Origin: CAXXOK01 sp964640955
Lineage (GTDB): Bacteria > Bacillota > Clostridia > Christensenellales > Aristaeellaceae
DNA length: 64,000 bases
NCBI GenBank assembly: GCA_964640955.1
Contig: CAZXJI010000015.1
Location: 1-64,000 of the forward strand
Reading direction: 5' to 3'
Below, piece after piece: positions 52,398 to 61,362 of the stretch. The translations under genes were made by a program, and so were the position numbers. A model generated the notes under the pieces. That model saw only the letters and a list, made by a program, of their open reading frames with translations, did no database searches and was not told the DNA's origin. How positions within the stretch are numbered: the stretch's first letter is position 1; each line of letters opens with the position of its first letter.

Positions 52398-53294
52398 ATG
52401 CAAGGCGCAGTTGGGAACAAATCGCACTCCGAACGTCTGTTTATGACGATCGTCCTTACCCTGTTGACGCTGATGGGGCTGATCTGCCTGCTGCCGATGC
52501 TGCACATCATCGCGCTTTCCTTAAGCGACCGCTACGCGGCGATGCGCGGCGAGGTCGCTTTCTGGCCCGTGAACTTCACCCTGTCTTCCTACGACCTGAT
52601 TCTGAACGATACGCAGTACCTGCGTTCGTTCTACGTTTCGCTTCTGCGCGTGCTCGTGGGCACGACCCTCAATATGGTCGTCACGGTGCTCACGGCGTAT
52701 CCCCTGTCCTATTCGAAAAAGGAGTTCCCCGCCCGTAACGCCTACATGTATTACACCCTGTTCACCTGGATGTTTTACGGCGGCATCGTCGCGTGGTACC
52801 TGACGGTGAAGGACGTGGGGCTGATGGGCAGCTTCTGGGCGCTGGTGATACCGACCGGGTTGCCGATCTACAACGCGATCATGGTGATGAACTTCTTCAG
52901 AAACCTGCCCAAGGACATGCGGGAAGCCGCGATGATCGACGGCGCGGGCCACGGCGTTCTGCTTTTCAAGATTTATCTGCCCATTTCCATGCCCGTGCTG
53001 GCGACGGTCTGCCTTTTCTGCATCGTGGGGCACTGGAACGACTGGTTCCAGGGGCGCATTTTTATCAACAAAAGCGAATGGGTTCCGCTGGCCACCTATC
53101 TGCAGGGGTACAATATTGACTTTGGGAACCTGACGAAATATGATATGAGTCAGGCGGAAATGGTGGACAGGATGAGCAGCAGGTCGTTCAACTCGGCGAA
53201 AATCATCGTGGCGATGATTCCCGTGCTGATCGTGTACCCGTTCCTGCAAAAGTATTTCGTCAAGGGCATCACGCTGGGTGCGGTGAAGGGCTGA
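52398..53294 (+). CDS. ABC transporter permease, LplC type
   Basis: 298 residues from the ATG at 52398 behind GGAGGAGG. Six helices, EAA loop MREAAMIDGAGHGVLLFKIY, and C-terminus KYFVKGITLGAVKG, almost the same as the ending of the LplC-type protein at 9940-10845. Confidence 0.93.
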   Translation: MQGAVGNKSHSERLFMTIVLTLLTLMGLICLLPMLHIIALSLSDRYAAMRGEVAFWPVNFTLSSYDLILNDTQYLRSFYVSLLRVLVGTTLNMVVTVLTAYPLSYSKKEFPARNAYMYYTLFTWMFYGGIVAWYLTVKDVGLMGSFWALVIPTGLPIYNAIMVMNFFRNLPKDMREAAMIDGAGHGVLLFKIYLPISMPVLATVCLFCIVGHWNDWFQGRIFINKSEWVPLATYLQGYNIDFGNLTKYDMSQAEMVDRMSSRSFNSAKIIVAMIPVLIVYPFLQKYFVKGITLGAVKG

Positions 53295-53323
53295 TGAAGC
53301 GCGACGGAAAATAGGGTGTGGGC

Positions 53324-55024
53324 ATGAAGCGTTCCAGGCGTTCCATTCGCAACTATTATTTCAGGCACATGAGCCTGGGATTCTCGGCGGTTCTGCTGCT
53401 GATGGTGGTGTTTTCCAGCCTTTCGATCAGCACGGTGCTGGAAAACAAGCTGAAAACCAACATCGATCACAACCTGCAAATGATGAGCTACACGCTGGAA
53501 AACGAGCTGGGGTCGCTTGAGGCGTTGACCACGCAGGTTTCGTACCGCTGCCTGCAGGAGAATACGCTTTATAACATCATTACGTCCGACAGCTATTTTA
53601 CCCGGCAGCAGTGCCTGGAACTGCTGGACGGTTTTATCCGCCAGGTCACGGGGAGCAACAAGCATATCAAGGTCGTCGCCTGCCTGCTGACCGACGCGCA
53701 AAGCCGCGTCTATTCCTATCCCTTTCTGGAGGCCGACCAGGCGGCGATGGTCTTTACGCAGCAAGATCTGCAATGCGACGTGTCGATGCTCCGTTTTCAG
53801 GCTCCGCACGCGTCCGTTTACGACGAAGCGGAGCCGGTCGTTTTTTCCTCACGGCTGGACATGAACATCGGCCCCGTCGGCTACGGCGTGAAGATCAGCG
53901 TTTATGTGGAGTCCAGTCTGGATTTGCAGCGATATCTCTCGGATACCGGCATGAGCGGCCGTTACAGCCTGCTGGATGCGGCCGGCAACGCTTTTTACGC
54001 CGGCAGCGGCGACGGCGACGAGGGCGAAAGCTTCACCTTTTCCTCCCGTATCGACCCCTACGGGATGACGATCGACTACTCCATTCCCCGCTCCGAGTAT
54101 TACAGCGAGCGCGACGCTTACTACCGCAACGCGTTTTACGTCGCCATCGCGGGCTTTCTGATGATCGTCCTGCTGATCTGGAAATTCACCAACGCGCTGC
54201 TCAGGCCGGTCAACTACATCCTCAAGGGCGTCAGTCGCCTGGGCTGCCCCAACCTCAACGGCGAAGCGCGGGAGCTTCAGCCCTATGGCTACGTGGAATT
54301 CGATCATCTGATCGCGCACATCAACCAGACGCAAAAGGAGATCGACGGGCTCATCCGCGAGCTGTGCGCCGCGGAGAAGCAGCGCAGCGAAATTCAGACG
54401 CTTTTCCTGCGGGCGCAGATCAACCCGCATTTTCTGTACAATTCGCTCAACGCCATTCAATGGATGGCCCGGCTGGACGGCAGTCCGGAAATCGACCGCT
54501 ACGTGGAGTCCTTTATCAATATTCTGCGCTATAACCTGGACAAGGACGGCATTCTTTCGACGGTCGAGAATGAATTGCGGATCGTGCGCACCTACATGAC
54601 CCTGCTGGCCGCCCGGTACGGCGACAATGTGCAGGTGACGCTGGACGTGCGGGAAGAAACGCTCGATTTGCCCATTCCCAAGTTCATCATACAGCCGTTC
54701 GTGGAGAACGCCATCTACCACGGCCTGCCGGACCAGAAGGGGCACATTCGGCTTTCCGTTTCCCTCGGCGAACGCTCGGAGCTGGTTATTACGGTGGAGG
54801 ACGACGGGCGGGGCATGACGCCGGAGCAGATCGAGCGAATCGTGAACCTGGAGCACTGGAAGGAAGGCATGGGGATCGGCATCCGGTACGTGAAGGAAAT
54901 TCTCCACTACACCTACGGGGATCGGTGCCTGATCGAGTTCCTCCACGCTTCGGGGCCGAGCGGGCTGCTGGTCAGGATCATCATCCGCGAGCCGTTATCC
55001 GGGCTGGCGGCGGAAACGAGGTGA
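53324..55024 (+). CDS. sensor histidine kinase, YesM type
   Basis: 566 residues: TM1 (about 17-38), an extracellular sensor domain (about 40-270), TM2 (about 273-293), HAMP, then His_kinase with canonical QINPHFLYNSLNAI and HATPase (FVENAIYHGL, DDGRGM). Start chosen at the ATG after AGGGTG. The response regulator gene follows after 5 bases. Probable sensor for the substrate of this importer. Confidence 0.93.
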   Translation: MKRSRRSIRNYYFRHMSLGFSAVLLLMVVFSSLSISTVLENKLKTNIDHNLQMMSYTLENELGSLEALTTQVSYRCLQENTLYNIITSDSYFTRQQCLELLDGFIRQVTGSNKHIKVVACLLTDAQSRVYSYPFLEADQAAMVFTQQDLQCDVSMLRFQAPHASVYDEAEPVVFSSRLDMNIGPVGYGVKISVYVESSLDLQRYLSDTGMSGRYSLLDAAGNAFYAGSGDGDEGESFTFSSRIDPYGMTIDYSIPRSEYYSERDAYYRNAFYVAIAGFLMIVLLIWKFTNALLRPVNYILKGVSRLGCPNLNGEARELQPYGYVEFDHLIAHINQTQKEIDGLIRELCAAEKQRSEIQTLFLRAQINPHFLYNSLNAIQWMARLDGSPEIDRYVESFINILRYNLDKDGILSTVENELRIVRTYMTLLAARYGDNVQVTLDVREETLDLPIPKFIIQPFVENAIYHGLPDQKGHIRLSVSLGERSELVITVEDDGRGMTPEQIERIVNLEHWKEGMGIGIRYVKEILHYTYGDRCLIEFLHASGPSGLLVRIIIREPLSGLAAETR

Positions 55025-55029
55025 CGCGC

Positions 55030-56388
55030 ATGGAAGAAATACGGGTGCTGATCGTGGACGACGAGGAGCTTGTCCGCAAAAGCCTGATCCGCCTGCTTCC
55101 CTGGGCGGAGCACGGAATGGCGGTGGTCGGCGAGGCGGCCAACGGCCGCTCCGCGCTGGATTTTCTCAGGACACGGGAAGTGGATTTGATCTTTTTGGAC
55201 ATCGCCATGCCCATCATGGACGGGTTCGAGCTGCTGCACGTCTGCGAAAAGGAGTTCCCGCGGCTGGTAAAGGTGGTGCTCACCTGTTACGAGGAGCCCG
55301 AATACTACCGCAAGTCCATGCGCATGGGAACGGTGGACTATCTTTGCAAAACCCATTTTTCCTTCGAGCCGATGGACGAGCTGCTGAAATTCCTGGCCGA
55401 AAAGGTGCGCCAGCAAAAGCAGGACGGCTGCGCGGCGTGCTACACGGCCTGCGATATGGCCTGGCTCACGGCGTACCTGGAACAGCGGCGGATTTCCTAC
55501 CGCAGGCTTTCCCCGCTCCTGCTTCTGCTGCAGGACGCAGGCGACGCGCGGCAGCTGCTTTCGGATATCCAGAGCCGAAAAATACTGCTTTTCCATTTCA
55601 GCGAAACCGACGTGCAGACGATCGCCCTGCACCCGCAATGGATCGACGAGTACGTGGACCGGGTGCTTTTCTACGAAGCCTCGTCCTCCCCACGGGAATA
55701 CGACCTGTACGGCTGGCAGATCGGCACCGAGCTTGCGGAAAACGACGAGGAGGAGCTGGCCCGGGAAGTGACGGACGGGCAATGGCTGCTTTACCGCCAG
55801 CAGCTGCAAGCGCTGCTGGAAAAGCTGGCGAAACACCACTTTTCCGGAAAGCGGCTCGTTTCCATCGTCGGCCAGATGTCCGGGGATCTGGTCGGCCTGT
55901 CGCGGGAGGCGCAAGGCGAGGGCGATCCGTCCACGCCGGCGTGTACGGACTACCCGGCCCTGCAGCAGACCATGCGCAGGCTGCACGACGCGGTTATCGA
56001 CTGCGTGCGAAACCCCAGCGACGGCATCTCGGAGCAGATATTGCTGGCAATCCTCAAAGCCATCCGTCTGATTCGAAACCGGCAGTACATTACCTGCAAC
56101 CAGGAGAAGATCGCGCGAATGGTCGGCGTGAGCCGCAGCTATTTCAGCAAGTGCTTCAGCCGCATCACGGGCGTGAGCTTTTCCGCGTTCCAGCGCAGGG
56201 AGCGCATCCTCTACGCCAACGACCTGCTGGAAAGCACCGACATGCCCGTTTACGCCATCGCCCAGGCCTGCAATTTTGAGGACGAGCGCTATTTCGCGCG
56301 CATTTACTACGAGCAGATGCACCAGCATCCCATGGAGTACCGAAACCTCATCAAGGGGCAGGCCGCGGCCCAGTCGCCCGGGCCGTAA
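55030..56388 (+). CDS. response regulator with AraC-type DNA-binding domain, YesN type
   Basis: 452 residues. Receiver 1-120 with VDDEE, the phospho-Asp in IFLDIAMPIMDG (about 55), and the conserved Lys in CKTHF where KP is normal, so the usual proline is missing. A long linker domain (about 135-340) is typical of large YesN proteins. The AraC helix-turn-helix pair is at about 345-445 (RMVGVSRSYFSKCFSRITG). GAGGTG precedes the ATG. Probably activates the operon at 49661 and perhaps the GH51 genes. Confidence 0.92.
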   Translation: MEEIRVLIVDDEELVRKSLIRLLPWAEHGMAVVGEAANGRSALDFLRTREVDLIFLDIAMPIMDGFELLHVCEKEFPRLVKVVLTCYEEPEYYRKSMRMGTVDYLCKTHFSFEPMDELLKFLAEKVRQQKQDGCAACYTACDMAWLTAYLEQRRISYRRLSPLLLLLQDAGDARQLLSDIQSRKILLFHFSETDVQTIALHPQWIDEYVDRVLFYEASSSPREYDLYGWQIGTELAENDEEELAREVTDGQWLLYRQQLQALLEKLAKHHFSGKRLVSIVGQMSGDLVGLSREAQGEGDPSTPACTDYPALQQTMRRLHDAVIDCVRNPSDGISEQILLAILKAIRLIRNRQYITCNQEKIARMVGVSRSYFSKCFSRITGVSFSAFQRRERILYANDLLESTDMPVYAIAQACNFEDERYFARIYYEQMHQHPMEYRNLIKGQAAAQSPGP

Positions 56389-56425
56389 CCCCTGCCGGGG
56401 GCGAATCAAAGAAGCATCGAAAACG

Positions 56426-56453
56426 GCGCGCCGGGCTTGCTGGTCCGGCGCGC
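56426..56453. terminator. bidirectional terminator-like hairpin between convergent genes
   Basis: GCGCGCCGG (56426-56434) and CCGGCGCGC (56445-56453) form a perfect 9-base-pair stem. On the minus strand four Ts follow; on the plus strand the tail is only moderately T-rich. It lies between the stops of the response regulator (56388) and the phosphatase (56458). Confidence 0.5.
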
Positions 56454-56457
56454 ACGT

Positions 56458-57009
56458 CTATTCTTTTCCCCCGCGGGACGGCCCCTGTTCCTCCGCGTGC
56501 CGGCGTGCCAGCCAGCGGGCCGCGTCCAGCAGATCGTCCGCGACGTAATCCGGCTGGTAGCGCGCCCACAGATGACGGTCGCAGCCGAGCGATTCCTCGC
56601 CCCGGCCGGTTCGCACCAGGATCAGCCGGGTGCCCGCCGCGCCGCCGGCCGCCATATCGCTCCACCGGTCGCCGATCATATAGCAGTCCTGAAGCCGCAT
56701 CCCGTACTTCCGCTGCGCCTGATAAACCAGCCCCGGCATGGGCTTGCGGCAGTCGCAGCGGTCGCCCGCGTCGTGCGGGCAGATGAACCAGTCGTCCGCG
56801 CCGATATCGCGAAATTCCCGGGCAAAGTCGTACCCGCCGCTCAAACCCCGGGCGATGCAGGACTGGTTGGTGAGAATGATGGACGTAATGCCGGCGGCGC
56901 GCAGCGTGGCGAACGCCTCGCGCGTGCCTGCGTAGGGCCGGTACTCCTGCGGGGTTTTGACGTAGTAGTCCCCGCCCATGGTGCCGTCCCGGTCGATGAA
57001 GGCGTACAA
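56458..57009 (-). CDS. HAD-IIIA phosphatase, GmhB-like
   Basis: 183 residues from a TTG at 57009 with GGGAGGGG upstream. HAD motifs: FIDRDGT (nucleophile Asp and acid Asp), ILTNQS and MIGDRWSDM. A cysteine/histidine loop (CPHDAGDRCDCRKP) matches the zinc site of histidinol-phosphatase/heptose-bisphosphatase relatives. Such enzymes dephosphorylate D-glycero-D-manno-heptose bisphosphate or similar sugar phosphates. No other heptose gene is present, so the substrate is open. It stands alone, divergent from the trp operon. Confidence 0.85.
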   Translation of the reverse strand: MYAFIDRDGTMGGDYYVKTPQEYRPYAGTREAFATLRAAGITSIILTNQSCIARGLSGGYDFAREFRDIGADDWFICPHDAGDRCDCRKPMPGLVYQAQRKYGMRLQDCYMIGDRWSDMAAGGAAGTRLILVRTGRGEESLGCDRHLWARYQPDYVADDLLDAARWLARRHAEEQGPSRGGKE

Positions 57010-57131
57010 GCTCTTTCCCCTCCCTTTCCGGCGGCCGGTCCCGCCCGCCTGCCATTGTACCGCATTTTCCCGGCCGGCGCCAGTCGGAGGCGGGGCCGGT
57101 GCGGGGTTCGGCGCGTTTTTGCGAAAGGGGG

Positions 57132-57161
57132 TTGACAAGTCGGGCCCGGCTATGGTACGCT
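57132..57161 (+). promoter_or_regulatory. promoter of the trp operon
   Basis: A perfect TTGACA (57132-57137), an 18-base spacer and a weak TACGCT (57156-57161), just upstream of the T-box leader. Confidence 0.5.
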
Positions 57162-57169
57162 TCCCGTAA

Positions 57170-57441
57170 TTTCATAGCAAACCGCTGAAGCGGAGATAAC
57201 GGTGACCATGCTCTTACAGAGAGCCCGGAGGCTGAAAATCGGGCAGAACACAAGTCATCAAATGGACCGCCGAGGGCGCGGGGAAAGGCGAAAGCCGAGT
57301 ATTCCGCGACGTGTGGGCATACGTCAGTTGCCGGGGATATGTCGGTATCCCGCAAAGCGCACGGCGGCGACGCCGTGAACCAAGGTGGCACCGCGAGCTT
57401 ACGAGCCCGTCCTTGACCGTATTGTCAGGGGCGGGCTTTTT
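57170..57441 (+). ncRNA. tryptophan T-box riboswitch leader
   Basis: The conserved T-box UGGCACCGCG lies at 57386-57395 (preceded by AAGG), followed by a terminator. A structured Stem I region fills about 57180-57275. A UGG triplet at 57263-57265, followed by a purine, is the likely specifier and matches tryptophan. The antiterminator reads UGGC, which would pair with an uncharged tRNA ending GCCA, as expected for tRNA-Trp with discriminator G. Uncharged tRNA-Trp would thus switch the downstream trp genes on. Specifier choice is by inspection, not folding. Confidence 0.9.
57404..57441 (+). terminator. T-box-controlled Rho-independent terminator
   Basis: A 14-base-pair stem (57404-57417 with 57424-57437, two G-T pairs) and a run of five Ts (57437-57441). 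It starts nine bases past the T-box sequence, so antiterminator formation would compete with it. Confidence 0.88.
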
Positions 57442-57509
57442 GGTTCCCTTCATTGGCCCGCGCAACCCCATTTCGCCCCCGAGGGGGTCGGGAAAGGCGT
57501 GATACGACC

Positions 57510-58997
57510 ATGGCGAGACCGACGCTGACCGAAGCCAGGCAGCTGGCCCAAACGGGGGAGTACACCATCCTCCCCATGAGCTGCGAACTCTACTCCGATG
57601 CCGCCACCTCCCTGCAGGTGCTGCGCAGGCTCAAGCACGTAAGCGCCCACTGCTACCTGCTGGAATCGGTGGAAAACCAGGAAAAATGGGGCCGGTACAC
57701 CTTTCTGGGGTACGACCCCCGGCTGGAAGTCACCTGCGCGGACGGGCGCGCCGTGCTGCGCGCGGGCGCCTCGGCGGTGGAAACGCCGGAAAACCCCAGC
57801 GCGCTCATCCGCCGGGTGCTTGCGGATTACAAAAGCCCGCGGCTTTCCTATCTGCCCCCGTTCACCGGCGGGCTGGTGGGCTACTTCGCCTACGATTACC
57901 TTCGTTACGCCGAACCGTCGCTTGCGCTTGACGCGGAGGATCAGGAACGGTTCAAGGACGTCGACCTGATGCTGTTCGACCGGGTGATCGCCTTTGACAA
58001 TTTCCGCAAGAAGATCGTCCTGATCGTGAACGTAAAGTGCGAAAACCTCGAAACGGAGTACCGCCGCGGGGAAATGGAGCTTGCCAACATGCGCCGGCTG
58101 ATCCTGACCGGCGAACCGTGCGCGGAAGCGCCCGGCCGGATGACCTCGCCGCTTCGCACGCTGTTTGACCGGGAAAGCTTCTGCGCCATGGTGGAGAAGG
58201 CCAAGCGCCACATCTACGAGGGGGATATTTTCCAGGTAGTGCTGTCCAACCGGCTGGATGCCGATTTCGAGGGGAGCCTGCTGGACACCTATCGGGTGCT
58301 GCGCACCACCAACCCGTCGCCCTACATGTTTTACTTTTCCAGCGACGATCTGGAGATCGCCGGGGCCTCGCCGGAAACGCTGGTGAAGCTGGTAGACGGC
58401 GTGGTGCATACCTTTCCGCTGGCGGGCACCCGCCCCCGCGGCGAAACCGCGGAGGCCGACGCACAGCTGGAAAAAGAGCTGCTCAGCGACCGCAAGGAGT
58501 TGGCCGAGCACAACATGCTGGTGGACCTGGGGCGAAACGACCTGGGCAAAATCAGCCGGTTCGGGAGCGTCGAGGTGGAAAAGTACTTAAGCGTGGAGCG
58601 GTTTTCCCACGTCATGCACATCGGCTCCACCGTGCGGGGCCGCCTGCGCTCCGACAGGGACGCGATCAGCGCCGTGGAGGCGGTGCTGCCCGCGGGAACG
58701 CTCAGCGGCGCGCCCAAGCTGCGCGCCATGGAGATTATCAACGAGCTGGAAAACAACAAGCGCGGCCTGTACGGCGGGGCCATCGGCTACGTGGATTTTG
58801 CCGGCAATCTGGACACCTGCATCGCCATCCGCATCGCATACAAGAAAAACGGCAGGGTGTTCGTTCGTTCGGGCGCGGGGATCGTGGCGGACAGTGTGCC
58901 GGAAAACGAGTACCAGGAATGCATCAACAAGGCCCGCGCCGTGGTGCGGGCGCTGGAGATCGCGCAGGGAGGGATCGACCGTGATTGTGCTGATTGA
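57510..58997 (+). CDS. trpE: anthranilate synthase component I
   Basis: 495 residues. Converts chorismate to anthranilate with TrpG-supplied ammonia. The N-terminal tryptophan-feedback site is recognisable (LLESVENQEKWGRYTFLG), and the catalytic half has NPSPYMFYF, AGASPETLVKL, AGTRPRG, DLGRNDLGK and the C-terminal GAGIVADSVPENEYQE. The ATG at 57510 is preceded by GGAAAGG at a rather long distance of 12 bases. First gene after the T-box. Component I of aminodeoxychorismate synthase (PabB) is the alternative, excluded by the trp context and feedback motif. Confidence 0.95.
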   Translation: MARPTLTEARQLAQTGEYTILPMSCELYSDAATSLQVLRRLKHVSAHCYLLESVENQEKWGRYTFLGYDPRLEVTCADGRAVLRAGASAVETPENPSALIRRVLADYKSPRLSYLPPFTGGLVGYFAYDYLRYAEPSLALDAEDQERFKDVDLMLFDRVIAFDNFRKKIVLIVNVKCENLETEYRRGEMELANMRRLILTGEPCAEAPGRMTSPLRTLFDRESFCAMVEKAKRHIYEGDIFQVVLSNRLDADFEGSLLDTYRVLRTTNPSPYMFYFSSDDLEIAGASPETLVKLVDGVVHTFPLAGTRPRGETAEADAQLEKELLSDRKELAEHNMLVDLGRNDLGKISRFGSVEVEKYLSVERFSHVMHIGSTVRGRLRSDRDAISAVEAVLPAGTLSGAPKLRAMEIINELENNKRGLYGGAIGYVDFAGNLDTCIAIRIAYKKNGRVFVRSGAGIVADSVPENEYQECINKARAVVRALEIAQGGIDRDCAD

Positions 58998-59547
58998 CAA
59001 CTACGACAGCTTTTCCTACAACCTCTACCAGCTCGTGGGGGCGCTGAACCCGGACATCCGCGTGGTGCGAAACGACGAGCTGACCGTATCCGAAGTGCGC
59101 GCCCTGCGCCCCAGCCACCTGATTCTCTCCCCCGGGCCGGGCCACCCCCGGGACGCGGGCATCTGCGTGGCGGCGGCGCGGGAGCTGGGCGGGGAAACGA
59201 AGGTGCTGGGCGTGTGCCTGGGGCATCAGGCGATCTGCGAGGCGTTCGGGGCGACCGTGAGCCACGCGAAGGAACTGATGCACGGGCGGCAGTCGGACGT
59301 TCGGGTGGATACCGCCTGTCCGCTGTTTGAGGGCCTTGCGCCCGTGATCCGCGCGGGGCGCTACCACTCGCTGGCCGCCGTGCGGGACACTCTCCCCGAT
59401 ACGCTTGCGGTCGTCGCCGAGGCGGACGACGGCGAGGTGATGGCCGTCCGGCACGTATCCCTGCCGATCTACGGCCTGCAGTTCCATCCCGAGTCCATCC
59501 TTACGCCGGACGGCGCGAAGATTCTCGCCAATTTCCTCAACGTCTGA
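58981..59547 (+). CDS. trpG: anthranilate synthase component II, glutamine amidotransferase
   Basis: 188 residues from a GTG at 58981 behind GGGAGGG, overlapping trpE by 17 bases. Class I amidotransferase triad: Cys in GVCLGHQAI (about 79) and His/Glu in FHPES (about 169-171), plus SPGPGHPRDAG. Supplies ammonia to TrpE. In some Firmicutes the same protein also serves folate synthesis; here it is clearly in the trp operon. Confidence 0.95.
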   Translation: MIVLIDNYDSFSYNLYQLVGALNPDIRVVRNDELTVSEVRALRPSHLILSPGPGHPRDAGICVAAARELGGETKVLGVCLGHQAICEAFGATVSHAKELMHGRQSDVRVDTACPLFEGLAPVIRAGRYHSLAAVRDTLPDTLAVVAEADDGEVMAVRHVSLPIYGLQFHPESILTPDGAKILANFLNV

Positions 59548-59560
59548 AAGGAGCCTGACC

Positions 59561-60583
59561 ATGATAAAAGAAGCTACCGCAAAGCTCATCGACCGCCAAA
59601 ACCTGACCTACGACGAGGCCGCGGCCGTGATGGACGAGATCATGACCGGGCAGCCCTCCCCCGTGCAGACGGCGGCCTTTCTGGCGGCGCTGGCCGCCAA
59701 GGGCGAAACCGTGGAGGAGATCACCGCCTGCGCCGCGGGCATGCGCGCGCACGCCACGCCCGTTAAGCACTCTCTGGAACTGCTGGAGATCGTCGGCACC
59801 GGGGGCGACGGCGCGCACACCTTCAACATTTCCACCACCGCGGCCCTCGTGATCGCCGCGTCGGGCATCAAGGTGGCCAAGCACGGCAACCGGGCGGCCT
59901 CCTCCCGCAGCGGCTCGGCGGACTGTCTGGAGGCGCTGGGCGTGAACATCCGCCTGTCGCCGCAGCGCTGCGTGGAGCTGCTTGGCGACATCGGCATCTG
60001 CTTTTTCTTCGCCCAGCAGTATCACGCGTCCATGAAGCACGTCGCCCCCGTGCGCCGGGAGCTGGGCGTGCGCACGGTATTCAACCTGCTGGGACCGCTC
60101 ACCAACCCCGCCGCCGCGCGCATGCAGGTGATGGGCGTGTACGCCGAGGCGCTGGTGGAGCCGCTGGCGCACGTGCTTTGCAACCTGGGCGTCACCCGCG
60201 GCATGGTGGTCTACGGGCAGGATAAGCTGGACGAGCTTTCCCTGTCCGCGCCCACCACCGTGTGCGAGTTTCAAGACGGCGGCTTCCGCACCTACGTGGT
60301 CTGCCCGGAAGACGTGGGGCTGACCCGCTGCGACAAGAGCGATCTGACGGGCGGCACGCCGGAGGAGAACGCGGCCTTCACGCGCGCGATCCTCGCGGGC
60401 GAAAAGGGGCCCAAGCGGGACGCGGTGCTACTCAACGCCGGGGCCGGGCTGTACGTGGGCGGCAAGGCGGCTACGCTTAACGAAGGCGTTCAGCTGGCGG
60501 CGAAGCTCATCGACGGCGGCGCGGCGAAACGGGAGCTTGCGGCGTTCGTCGAGGCATCCAACCGGCCGGAGGAAGGCGTATGA
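59561..60583 (+). CDS. trpD: anthranilate phosphoribosyltransferase
   Basis: 340 residues, usual length. Transfers phosphoribosyl from PRPP to anthranilate. Signature GTGGDGAHTFNIST (about 80-93), KHGNRAASSRSGSAD and the magnesium-binding DKLDELS are all present. AAAGGAG precedes the ATG. Its end overlaps trpC by 4 bases. Confidence 0.97.
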   Translation: MIKEATAKLIDRQNLTYDEAAAVMDEIMTGQPSPVQTAAFLAALAAKGETVEEITACAAGMRAHATPVKHSLELLEIVGTGGDGAHTFNISTTAALVIAASGIKVAKHGNRAASSRSGSADCLEALGVNIRLSPQRCVELLGDIGICFFFAQQYHASMKHVAPVRRELGVRTVFNLLGPLTNPAAARMQVMGVYAEALVEPLAHVLCNLGVTRGMVVYGQDKLDELSLSAPTTVCEFQDGGFRTYVVCPEDVGLTRCDKSDLTGGTPEENAAFTRAILAGEKGPKRDAVLLNAGAGLYVGGKAATLNEGVQLAAKLIDGGAAKRELAAFVEASNRPEEGV

Positions 60584-61362
60584 TCCTCAACGATCTGGCG
60601 GCTTACGCCGCAAAGCGCGTTATGGCTGCCAAGGCGCACGTGCCGCCGGAGGAAATGCGCGATGCGGCCCTGCAAATGCCCAAAGGGGACTTCCGCTTCG
60701 AGCGCGCGCTGCAAAAGGACCGTATGGCGCTGATCTGCGAGGTGAAGAAGGCCTCCCCCTCCAAGGGGATCATCTCGGAGGACTTCCCCTACCTCATCAT
60801 TGCGCGCGACTACGAGGCGGCGGGCGCGGACTGCCTTTCCTGCCTCACGGAACCCGGGTGGTTCCTGGGGAGCGACCGCATCTTTACCGACATCCGCGCG
60901 CAGGCCGGGCTGCCGATGCTGCGCAAGGATTTTACCGTGGACGTGTATCAGCTTTACGAGGCTAAACGCATGGGCGCCGACGCGGTGCTGCTGATCTGCG
61001 CGCTGCTGGACACGCGGACCCTCGCGGGCTACCTGGCCGTGTGCGACGAACTGGGCCTTTCCGCCCTGACGGAAGCGCACGACGAGGCGGAGATCCGCTC
61101 GGCGCTCGCCGCGGGGGCCAGGGTGATCGGCGTGAACAACCGAAACCTCAAGGATTTTACCGTCGATCTGCAAAACGCGGCGCGGCTCAGGGCGCTCATT
61201 CCCCCCTCGGTCGCGTTCGTGGCCGAATCCGGCGTACAAACGCCCGCCGACGTAACCGCCCTGCGCGCGTGCGGCGCGGACGCGGCGCTGATCGGCGAGG
61301 CGCTGATGCGCGCGCCGGACCGGCGCGCGAGACTTGCAGCCATGAAGGAGGCGGCACAATGA
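60580..61362 (+). CDS. trpC: indole-3-glycerol-phosphate synthase
   Basis: 260 residues, TIM barrel. Catalytic pattern EVKKASPSKG (about 49-58), LRKDF, GVNNRNLKDF and AESGVQTP. Converts carboxyphenylaminodeoxyribulose phosphate to indole-glycerol phosphate. ATGA overlaps join it to trpD and trpF. Confidence 0.97.
   Translation: MILNDLAAYAAKRVMAAKAHVPPEEMRDAALQMPKGDFRFERALQKDRMALICEVKKASPSKGIISEDFPYLIIARDYEAAGADCLSCLTEPGWFLGSDRIFTDIRAQAGLPMLRKDFTVDVYQLYEAKRMGADAVLLICALLDTRTLAGYLAVCDELGLSALTEAHDEAEIRSALAAGARVIGVNNRNLKDFTVDLQNAARLRALIPPSVAFVAESGVQTPADVTALRACGADAALIGEALMRAPDRRARLAAMKEAAQ

Noticed and set aside
57170..57441. Classical trp attenuator with leader peptide
   Set aside because: No short ORF with tandem Trp codons; the UGGCACCGCG T-box and specifier explain the leader.
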